NCBI GenBank assembly: GCA_945877115.1
Contig: CAMCQR010000004.1
Location: 1 to 57,708 of the forward strand
Reading direction: 5' to 3'
Length of the DNA: 57,708 nucleotides
Source: Synechococcus sp. UW140
GTDB lineage: Bacteria > Cyanobacteriota > Cyanobacteriia > PCC-6307 > Cyanobiaceae
Numbering within the stretch: position 1 is the first letter of the stretch; each line of letters starts with the position of its first letter. Below the pieces are notes generated by a model. It was not told the origin of the DNA, ran no database searches, and saw only the letters and a list, made by a program, of their open reading frames with translations. Made by a program: the position numbers and the translations under genes. Below, piece by piece: positions 51,250 to 57,708 of the stretch.

Positions 51250-54021
51250 ATGGCTGACCTTAAATCCCAAGAATCCAAACGGCTTGAGCAGGCCAGGGAT
51301 GGGGAGGTTGATTGGTACAAGTGGGGTCCGTACTTGAGCGAACGCCAGTGGGGCACCGTACGGGAAGATACATCTGATGATGGCAATGCTTGGGCTTCCT
51401 TTCCCCATGACCATGCACGCTCCCGTGCTTATCGCTGGGGCGAAGATGGCTTGGGTGGCATCACAGACAGCCTAAATCAACTGTGCTTTGCCCTTGCACT
51501 TTGGAATGGCAAAGATCCGATCCTGAAGGAGCGATTGTTCGGGTTGACAAACAGCGAAGGGAACCACGGTGAAGACGTCAAAGAATATTACTTTTATCTG
51601 GACAGTACCCCTACCCATTCCTACATGAGATATCTCTACAAATATCCCCAGGCTGCCTTCCCCTACGATGATCTTGTTGCCACCAACAGATCTCGCAGCC
51701 GTTACGAACCTGAATATGAACTTCTAGATACGGGAATCTTCGATGACAACCGCTACTTTGACGTGTTTGTCGAGTATGCCAAAGCAACACCTCATGATGT
51801 ATTGATCAAAATCAGCATTGCCAATCGGGGCCCTGAAGCCGCAACCCTGCAACTGCTGCCCACCTTGTGGTTCCGCAACACTTGGAACAACAGCTCCGAG
51901 AATGGTGCCGCCAGGCCAGTGCTGCAGCAGCTCACTGCCGCAGGGCACAGCGTGGTGCATGCTCACCTGGTTCCTGCGGATGAAGCACAGGATTGCAGCG
52001 ATTACTTTTTCTACAGCGAGCCGGGCGGGCAGCTGCTGTTCACCGAAAACGAAACCAATCATGAACGATTGTTTGACAATCCAAATTCCAATCCCTTCGT
52101 TAAAGACGGCATCAACAACTATATCGTTCACGGCAATAAAGAGGCTGTGAATCCCAATGGCAAGGGAACAAAAGTAAGCCCACATTACAATCTCACAGTG
52201 CAAGCCGAAGCGACAACGGTGCTTCGATTCCGGCTGACGACAACAGCACCCGATCAAATTAGCGATCCATTTGACACGTTGTTCGAGCAAACTTTTGCAA
52301 GTCGGATTGAAGAGGCAGATCAATTCTTTGCCACCGTGATTCCCCCTTCAGTCCTGGCGGATAGCGATCGCACCAATGTCATGCGCCAGGCACTCGCAGG
52401 AATGATGTGGACCAAGCAATACTTCCACTATGAAGTTGACCAGTGGCTGCGTGAGCGCAACGTCAATCCATGGTCTACTCCTGCCGAGCGGCTCCACGTG
52501 CGAAATAGTGAGTGGTCTCACATGCACAATGCAGATATTATTTCAATGCCCGACAAGTGGGAGTATCCATGGTATGCCGCCTGGGATCTGGCTTTTCATG
52601 TCATTCCTATCAGTTTGATTGATTCAGAATTTGCCAAAAAGCAGCTGAAGCTTATGCTTCAAGAGGAGTACCTGCATCCAAATGGTCAGATTCCGGCCTA
52701 TGAATGGAACTTCAGTGATGTGAATCCGCCGGTCCATGCCTTTGCAACTTGGGACATTTACCTTCGTGATCGCGAACTGAACAAGGGCGTTGGGGATTTG
52801 CAGTTTCTTCGTTTTGCTTTTACCAAGTTGCTGATCAACTTCACGTGGTGGGTGAATCGCAAAGACGCGGGCGGCAATAATCTGTTTCAGGGTGGTTTCC
52901 TCGGTCTTGACAACATTGGGGTGTTTGACCGCAGTTCCCCCCTGCCTACCGGAGGTCACCTAGAGCAGGCCGATGGGACTGCATGGATGGTTTTTTTCAG
53001 TCAGCAGATGCTCCAGATTGCTGTCGAATTGGCGCTCCACGATCCCCTCTACGAAGACTTCGTCATCAAGTTCTTCGAGCACACCATGTGGATCTCCGGT
53101 GCTATGGACCGGATTGGCACAGACCAAGATGAACTGTGGGATGAAGAGGATGGTTTTTTCTACGATGTCTTGCAGTTTCCTGATGGCACGGCCACCCGCA
53201 TCAAGGTGCGCTCTCTAGTGGGTCTGCTCTCCCTAATGGCGGTGGTTGTTTTCCCCCAGGAAACCCTGGACAAACTGCCTCGCTTTCGGAACAAGTCGCA
53301 ACGGTTTTTTGAGAAGCACCCTGAGCTGCAACACAACATCCACCTCCCGACCCAGCCCGGTGTGGGGGGCAGTATGTTGTTGGCAATTCTCAATGAAGAT
53401 AAACTTCGCAGAGTGCTTGCCAGAATGCTCGATGAGTCTGAATTCCTGGGTGAGTTTGGCATTCGTTCCCTTTCTCGCCATCACCTGGAGCATCCTTACT
53501 CTTTCAACCATGATGGAAACGAGTATAAGGTGGGCTATGTGGCAGGAGATTCAACTTCAAGCATGTTTGGTGGGAATTCAAACTGGCGAGGCCCGATCTG
53601 GATGCCTGTCAATTACTTGCTCCTGAGGGCGCTGTTGCAGCTTTATGGCTACTATGGCAACTCATTTAAGGTTGAATATCCCACCGGATCGGGTAATGAT
53701 CTTACTTTGTACCAGGTTTATACCAAAGTCGCCGAGCGACTTGAAAATATCTTCCTGCAGGATGCAACTGGTCGTCGCGCCGTTAATGGGAATCACGAGA
53801 AGTTTCAGACCGATCCCCATTGGCGTGATCTGATTTTATTCTACGAATATTTTAACGGCGACAGCGGCGCAGGCATTGGTGCCAGCCACCAGACAGGATG
53901 GACAGGTTGTGTGGCACGGATCATCCAGACGTTGGGATACTTCACTCCAGAGATGGTGCTGGATGCCATCACCTGTGGAGGGGTCTCCAAGTTTATAGGT
54001 GAACACCCTCTTGAGGGCTGA
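51250..54021 (+). CDS. GH63/MGH1-like glucosidase
   Basis: A 923-residue glycosidase of the (alpha/alpha)6-barrel GH63-like group (mannosylglycerate hydrolase MGH1-like domain). Landmarks: an N-terminal beta domain starting ERQWGTVREDTSDDGNAWAS, an acid-rich barrel entry WEYPWYAAWDLAFHVIPISL, HPNGQIPAYEWNFSDVNPPV, and the C-terminal SNWRGPIWMPVNYLLLRALL. Family members hydrolyse alpha-glucosides, including glucosylglycerate in some bacteria. No signal peptide is visible, so it acts in the cytosol on an internal glucoside, possibly glucosylglycerate or sucrose-like solutes. It lies 33 bases from the SDR gene and four bases from the lactonase. Composition is clearly lower in GC than the left half of the window. 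Confidence 0.85.
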   Translation: MADLKSQESKRLEQARDGEVDWYKWGPYLSERQWGTVREDTSDDGNAWASFPHDHARSRAYRWGEDGLGGITDSLNQLCFALALWNGKDPILKERLFGLTNSEGNHGEDVKEYYFYLDSTPTHSYMRYLYKYPQAAFPYDDLVATNRSRSRYEPEYELLDTGIFDDNRYFDVFVEYAKATPHDVLIKISIANRGPEAATLQLLPTLWFRNTWNNSSENGAARPVLQQLTAAGHSVVHAHLVPADEAQDCSDYFFYSEPGGQLLFTENETNHERLFDNPNSNPFVKDGINNYIVHGNKEAVNPNGKGTKVSPHYNLTVQAEATTVLRFRLTTTAPDQISDPFDTLFEQTFASRIEEADQFFATVIPPSVLADSDRTNVMRQALAGMMWTKQYFHYEVDQWLRERNVNPWSTPAERLHVRNSEWSHMHNADIISMPDKWEYPWYAAWDLAFHVIPISLIDSEFAKKQLKLMLQEEYLHPNGQIPAYEWNFSDVNPPVHAFATWDIYLRDRELNKGVGDLQFLRFAFTKLLINFTWWVNRKDAGGNNLFQGGFLGLDNIGVFDRSSPLPTGGHLEQADGTAWMVFFSQQMLQIAVELALHDPLYEDFVIKFFEHTMWISGAMDRIGTDQDELWDEEDGFFYDVLQFPDGTATRIKVRSLVGLLSLMAVVVFPQETLDKLPRFRNKSQRFFEKHPELQHNIHLPTQPGVGGSMLLAILNEDKLRRVLARMLDESEFLGEFGIRSLSRHHLEHPYSFNHDGNEYKVGYVAGDSTSSMFGGNSNWRGPIWMPVNYLLLRALLQLYGYYGNSFKVEYPTGSGNDLTLYQVYTKVAERLENIFLQDATGRRAVNGNHEKFQTDPHWRDLILFYEYFNGDSGAGIGASHQTGWTGCVARIIQTLGYFTPEMVLDAITCGGVSKFIGEHPLEG

Positions 54022-54025
54022 AAAC

Positions 54026-54910
54026 ATGACCCAGTCCCCGCATATCGTACTTGCTGCACGAGCCCGCCTCGGTGAGTGCCCAGTTTGGCAAGAAGTCGGC
54101 CAGAAACTATTCTGGGTGGATGTCTACAATCACCGCGTTCACCAGTTTGATCCTGCCACTGGAAAGGACTGCTACTTTGATACTGGGGATGTGGTCAGTG
54201 CCATTGCCCTGGCGGGAACGGATCGTTTGCTGATTGCCCTTAGTGATCGATTGACTTGGTTGCATCTGCAAACCGGCGAAGTAGAAATCATCCATCGAAT
54301 TGAGTTTCCCCACCCTGCGGGTACTCGCTTGAATGATGGCAAATGTGATGCCCATGGCCGCTTCTGGATCGGCTCCTGCAGTGATCGTCTTGGTCAGGCG
54401 GCACTTTATCGATACGATCCGGGTGGTTCCCTGCACACCATGGAAACCGGTTTGACCATTGCCAACGGTCTGGCCTGGAGCCCAGATGGGTCAACCTTTT
54501 ATTTAACTGATTCAGCTCAGCATAAAATCTTTGCTTATGATTATCTGGCTGAGACTGGCTCAATCGTTAATCGCAGGATTCTGATCGACCTCAGTGCCGA
54601 AGGAGTTGAGCCCGATGGTTTGACAATTGACATCAATGGAAATCTGTGGTCAGCCCTTTGGGATGGTTGGTGTGTTGCTTGCTTTGATGCCAGCGGTCAA
54701 GAACGATCAAGGATTGAACTTCCCGTTCCTCGCCCAACCTGTGTCACCTTTGGCGGTCCTGATCTATCGAACTTGTACATCACTTCGGCGTCCGTAGGCC
54801 TAAGTCAAAAAGAGATCCAAAAATGCCATACGGCTGGTGACATCTTCTGCCTTGCTACCGTTACCCAAGGAATGCCTACCCACTCATTTGGGCACAAACA
54901 GCATCCATGA
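54026..54910 (+). CDS. SMP-30/gluconolactonase family protein
   Basis: A six-bladed propeller lactonase, 294 residues from ATG 54026; an upstream GTG at 53999 would overlap the glucosidase gene. Metal-site motifs are visible: LGECPVWQEVGQKLFWVDVY (first Glu), RLNDGKCDAHGRFWIGSCSD (Asn/Asp), NGLAWSPDGSTFYLTDSAQH and EPDGLTIDINGNLWSALWDG. Gluconolactonases hydrolyse glucono-1,5-lactone to gluconate. Following a glucosidase and a glucose dehydrogenase, this activity fits the third step of one pathway. A hairpin GCATCC-ATGA-GGATGC covers the stop (54901-54916). Confidence 0.9.
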   Translation: MTQSPHIVLAARARLGECPVWQEVGQKLFWVDVYNHRVHQFDPATGKDCYFDTGDVVSAIALAGTDRLLIALSDRLTWLHLQTGEVEIIHRIEFPHPAGTRLNDGKCDAHGRFWIGSCSDRLGQAALYRYDPGGSLHTMETGLTIANGLAWSPDGSTFYLTDSAQHKIFAYDYLAETGSIVNRRILIDLSAEGVEPDGLTIDINGNLWSALWDGWCVACFDASGQERSRIELPVPRPTCVTFGGPDLSNLYITSASVGLSQKEIQKCHTAGDIFCLATVTQGMPTHSFGHKQHP

Positions 54911-55224
54911 GGATGCAGGCCTCTTGCATGCATAAAACCAAGCAGAAAGAAAGACAAAAAAGAGGCGGAGTGGCCTACGGATTTTATCGGCACCCATCAT
55001 TAGAAACGCCATAAATATTACAACGGTCTTTTCCTTGCCACGAACAATAGGCCGAACCTGTCGCCGAACCAAGTTGCCAATTCGGTCTGTAATTCCAGTA
55101 ATCGCTGGCTTTTGGCACGTACCGGGTGGGCTTGAGAAGGCTGCAGCCAATGCCAAGGAACCTGTCCTTGGACACGCATGGCGGCGTCGGCAAGGCCCAA
55201 GATGGGAAGCCGTCCCTGCCGCCG
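54911..55224. other. Intergenic stretch after the glucosidase cassette
   Basis: No gene is supported in these 314 bases. On the minus strand a run reading KPTRYVPKASDYWNYRPNWQ and on to LGSATGSAYCSWQGKDRCNI (about 54990-55120) looks unusually protein-like and may be a decayed or unrecognised small gene. Just after the lactonase stop, ATGCA and TGCAT (54913-54929) can pair but no T run follows. Confidence 0.4.
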
Positions 55225-55608
55225 ATGCGCCACCTCAGCTGGCAAGACTTCGATCGGGCCGTCGAACAGATGGCCATGATTTGCGACGGTCTGTCTATCA
55301 GCGCCATCTGTGGCATTCCCCGCGGCGGGCTGGTCTTGGCCGTAGCCCTGAGCCACCGCCTGGAGCTGCCGTTGCTCCATAAGCCCCAGCCTGGTTGCTT
55401 GCTGGTGGACGATGTGTTCGAGACCGGCCGCACCCTGGCGCCCTTCCGGGATCTGGAGGGGGCAACGCTGCTGGTGTGGATCAGCAAGGCCCAGCCGCTG
55501 TGGTGGCAGGCGGTGGAGGTGTACTCCTCGGCAGAGTGGATCGTGTTTCCCTGGGAGAACGCCGAGCGGGCGGCGGTTGATGAAGGCCGATACCGTCAGA
55601 AGCGCTAA
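55225..55608 (+). CDS. Phosphoribosyltransferase-fold protein
   Basis: A 127-residue PRTase. The PRPP-binding signature is CLLVDDVFETGRTLAPF, with the two acidic residues followed by the glycine/threonine loop, and IPRGGLVLAVALSHRLELPL lies ahead as the first substrate loop. It is close to the short xanthine/guanine-type or adenine-type PRTases but lacks a clear base-binding flap, so the substrate is open. ATG 55225 (MRHLSWQDFDRAVEQMA) is the likely start; ATG 55150 adds 25 non-conserved residues. It converges with the DUF4143 ATPase. Confidence 0.8.
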   Translation: MRHLSWQDFDRAVEQMAMICDGLSISAICGIPRGGLVLAVALSHRLELPLLHKPQPGCLLVDDVFETGRTLAPFRDLEGATLLVWISKAQPLWWQAVEVYSSAEWIVFPWENAERAAVDEGRYRQKR

Positions 55609-55722
55609 AAAAATCCGTTGCGATTGCCTTTCGCCAACCATCTCAAGGCACTGGTCAGTGTCCTGCCACGAGCAGCTTCTTGATGCACTGGGCTGCCAGG
55701 CCGCTACCCAAGCTGATGCCGA

Positions 55723-56934
55723 TCACCCTGCCTGCATCAGCTGCCCGGCCAGCTCCGCCAGCCCCACCACCTCCACCCCGTCGGCCAAGGGATACCCGGT
55801 GGGCGATGGTGTCACCACGACCATGCGCTCGGGCTGGAGGTCGGCGCGGGCCTGATGGACGCCCTTGCTGAGCCGGGGGCTGAGGCTGCGCTTGATCTCG
55901 ATCGCCCAGCGCCGCTGCGGCGACCACTCGAGCACCAGGTCGATCTCCGCCCCGGCGGCGGTGCGGTAAAACCAGCCGACACAATCAGACGGTGCCACCG
56001 CCAGCAGGCTTTCGATCACGAAGCCCTCCCAGCTGGCCCCGGCCACCGGATGGCCCAGCACCGCATCGGCATCGGCCAGCCCAAGCAGGACGTGGACCAG
56101 ACCGCTGTCTCGCACCAGCACCTTTGGGGAGCGCACCAGTCGCTTGCCCACATTGGCGTGCAGGGGTGGTAGCCGCCGCACCAGCAGCAGGTCCACCAAC
56201 AGATCGAGGTAGCGCCCTACGGTTTTGCCATCCACGCCTAGGGCCCGGCCCAGTTCGGCGGCATTGAGCAGCGAACCCTGGCCATGGGCCAGCATGGTCC
56301 AGAAGCGGCGCAGGGTTTCCGCCGGCACCCGAGGCCCCAGCTGGGGGATGTCGCGCTCTAGATAGGTGCGGATGAATTGCCGCCGCCACTCGCAGCTAGC
56401 GTGATCGGTTGCGGCGAGCACACTGCCTGGGAAGCCACCGCGGATCCACAGCGAGTCCTGGGCGCCGGCCCCCAGCTCCAGTGGATGCAGGCCGCCAAGC
56501 TTCAAAAAGGCGATCCGGCCGGCAAGGGATTCGCTGCTCTGACGAATCAGCTCGATGGAGGCTGAGCCGAGCAGCAGAAAGCGGCCATTGGCTTTTCCCT
56601 GCCGGCGGCCGGCATCGATCAATCCGCGCAGCTCAGCAAACAACCCCGGCAGTCGCTGCACCTCATCAAGGATCACCAGCTTGTCGGCATGGCGCTGCAA
56701 AAACAGGCTGGGCTCGCTGAGGCGGGCCAGGTCGGCGCTGGCCTCCAGATCGAGATAGAGGCTGGGGGTGCTGGCGGCCAGCTGCAGGGCCAAGGTGGTT
56801 TTGCCCACCTGACGGGGGCCTAGTAAAGCAACGGCCGGAAACTGCTCCAACCGGTGGCTCAGCACCTGACCCTGCAAGCGGGGAATCCAGTCCGCTTGCC
56901 CCTGCCAAGGAGCTTGTCCTTGCAAATCTGCCAT
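55723..56934 (-). CDS. AAA+ ATPase with DUF4143 domain
   Basis: A 403-residue P-loop ATPase of the archaeal/bacterial ATPase family with a C-terminal DUF4143. Walker A is LLGPRQVGKTTLALQLA (about residues 37-53), Walker B VILDEVQRLPGLF, and sensor-like GSASIELIRQSSESLAGR follows. The C-terminal part contains ERDIPQLGPRVPAETLRRFW and, near the end, AEIDLVLEWSPQRRWAIEIK, a PD-(D/E)XK-like nuclease signature (D...E-x-K). The family is common and mobile and thought to act in defence or regulation, but its role is unknown. The gene stands alone between a PRTase and a secreted protein gene and does not look recently acquired by composition. Confidence 0.88.
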   Translation of the reverse strand: MADLQGQAPWQGQADWIPRLQGQVLSHRLEQFPAVALLGPRQVGKTTLALQLAASTPSLYLDLEASADLARLSEPSLFLQRHADKLVILDEVQRLPGLFAELRGLIDAGRRQGKANGRFLLLGSASIELIRQSSESLAGRIAFLKLGGLHPLELGAGAQDSLWIRGGFPGSVLAATDHASCEWRRQFIRTYLERDIPQLGPRVPAETLRRFWTMLAHGQGSLLNAAELGRALGVDGKTVGRYLDLLVDLLLVRRLPPLHANVGKRLVRSPKVLVRDSGLVHVLLGLADADAVLGHPVAGASWEGFVIESLLAVAPSDCVGWFYRTAAGAEIDLVLEWSPQRRWAIEIKRSLSPRLSKGVHQARADLQPERMVVVTPSPTGYPLADGVEVVGLAELAGQLMQAG

Positions 56935-57196
56935 GCCATGCCGGATTTACGAGGAGTTTAAGGCCTTGGGGCGCCCGCCTGCTGCAGCTCGCTGGCGATA
57001 ACAATCCCCTATGTCGAAGGGGAAGTGTATTGAAACCCGGTATGCCATTCCTGCAGTCCTCTCTGACCCCGATGGCCAACCGCTAACGAATGAACAATTT
57101 GCCGCTCAATTCCGCATCGTCTTGAAACAAAGGTTGCACCCACTGCCACCACCTTCCCCAGTAGCTATAAACAAGAAGAGACCCTGATCCATCCCG
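56935..57196. other. Intergenic region, no gene seen
   Basis: 262 bases between the divergent DUF4143 and secreted-protein genes with no supported frame. It probably holds both promoters. Confidence 0.45.
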
Positions 57197-57634
57197 ATGG
57201 CTGCCCGCTTCCGTCTGCTGAGCTTGTCCGCCCTGTTGCTTCCCCTAATGCCCATGCTCGGGATGAATCCTGCCTTGGCAGAAGAGCCTGCCGCTGCAGC
57301 AAGCCGTTGCAATAACGCCACCCTCAAGGGTACTTACCTCTACAGCTCGATCGGTGTGCTTGATGGCAAGCCCTACGCCGAAAGCGGCCGTGAGGTGTAT
57401 GACGGCAAGGGAGGCGTTGTACTGACCTACAGTGGCACCGGTGGCGCCGCCGGCACCATGCGCGCTACTTATAACGTAAGCCCCGACTGCATCGGCAAAG
57501 CGATCTATCCCTACGGCCAGAATCTAGTGAGCTTCATCAGCCCCGACGGCAGCCGATTCACTTACACGATCACCCGTGGCCCTGGAGAGCGGCCCACCGC
57601 ACTTTCAGGCTGGGAGATCCGCGTCGATCCTTGA
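57197..57634 (+). CDS. Small secreted protein of unknown function
   Basis: A 145-residue protein with a clear signal peptide (LLSLSALLLPLMPMLGMNPA, cleavage after ALA near residue 28). The mature part begins CNNATLKGTYLYSSIGVLDG and has a beta-rich character with DGKGGVVLTYSGTGGAAGTM, a pattern seen in small secreted proteins that start CSNATLKGTYxF. Two cysteines (38 and 97) may form a disulphide. It is likely periplasmic or external; I know no function. The gene ends 74 bases before the right edge. Confidence 0.72.
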   Translation: MAARFRLLSLSALLLPLMPMLGMNPALAEEPAAAASRCNNATLKGTYLYSSIGVLDGKPYAESGREVYDGKGGVVLTYSGTGGAAGTMRATYNVSPDCIGKAIYPYGQNLVSFISPDGSRFTYTITRGPGERPTALSGWEIRVDP

Positions 57635-57708
57635 TGTTTTTGGACATTCAGCGTTCATTACAAACCCGCGCCACATCACCCTCGCTATACAGCGACACCG
57701 GCGCCGCC

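Noticed and set aside
55018-55641. 207-codon minus-strand frame over the phosphoribosyltransferase
   Set aside because: Antisense to the PRPP-motif gene; only a short piece before it (about 54990-55120) looks protein-like and was noted as intergenic.

Overview
The window is a chromosomal segment of a unicellular picocyanobacterium, most likely a freshwater or brackish Cyanobium/Vulcanococcus/Synechococcus-type strain. The evidence is a photosystem I gene (psaK), a cytochrome b6f gene (petN), the thylakoid factor psb29/thf1, several cyanobacteria-specific families (DUF2499, DUF3593, DUF1830, DUF2103), generally very GC-rich coding DNA, and a few HIP1 octamers GCGATCGC (7291, 36683, 50471). No tRNA, rRNA, CRISPR array or complete insertion sequence was found by eye.

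Layout. 1-1600: a csaB gene running off the left edge, a decayed PEP-CTERM protein gene and short repeats. 1629-11300: housekeeping genes (DUF2499-DUF3593-psaK operon, dxs, ilvA, scpB, yggT, a MazG-like pyrophosphohydrolase, pyruvate kinase, a MacB-type permease). 11500-18100: proteostasis and thylakoid genes (DUF1830, ftsH, clpP, psb29, petN, clpS, DUF2103); petN and a small protein overlapping it are easily missed. 18000-21560: two proteins I do not recognise, purK and a lone sugar ABC permease. 21865-26350: an accessory island with an AT-rich pyrroline-5-carboxylate-reductase-like gene, a higBA relic and an AT-rich secreted alpha-amylase lying between two broken copies of one gene. 26487-41162: recQ, a PEP-CTERM protein, aroB, midA, a TPM-domain protein, a GH104 muramidase, a glycosyltransferase/phosphoesterase pair, nadA, pgsA, a CBS protein, a proline-rich membrane protein and a GST. 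41228-48709: two large membrane polyferredoxin fusion proteins converging on a toxin-antitoxin island. 48801-57634: a GT2 glycosyltransferase, a three-gene glucoside-to-gluconate cassette, a phosphoribosyltransferase, a DUF4143 ATPase and a small secreted protein.

Functional links. ftsH and psb29 belong to the same photosystem II repair machinery, and clpP and clpS to Clp proteolysis. The SDR, GH63-like glucosidase and SMP-30 genes at 50405-54910 read as one pathway: release of glucose, oxidation to gluconolactone, hydrolysis to gluconate.

Most unusual points: (i) an NtrC-type AAA+ domain with degraded ATPase motifs fused to a NapH/NosR-like membrane ferredoxin, converging with a second polyferredoxin that carries a cyclic-nucleotide-binding-like domain; (ii) two 78-bp repeats that fold like integron attC sites and bracket hicAB in the island between them; (iii) a duplicated gene, each copy killed by different lesions, flanking the amylase; (iv) a frameshift that looks templated by a 44-bp quasipalindrome. 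All calls were made by reading translations and DNA by eye; no database search was run.
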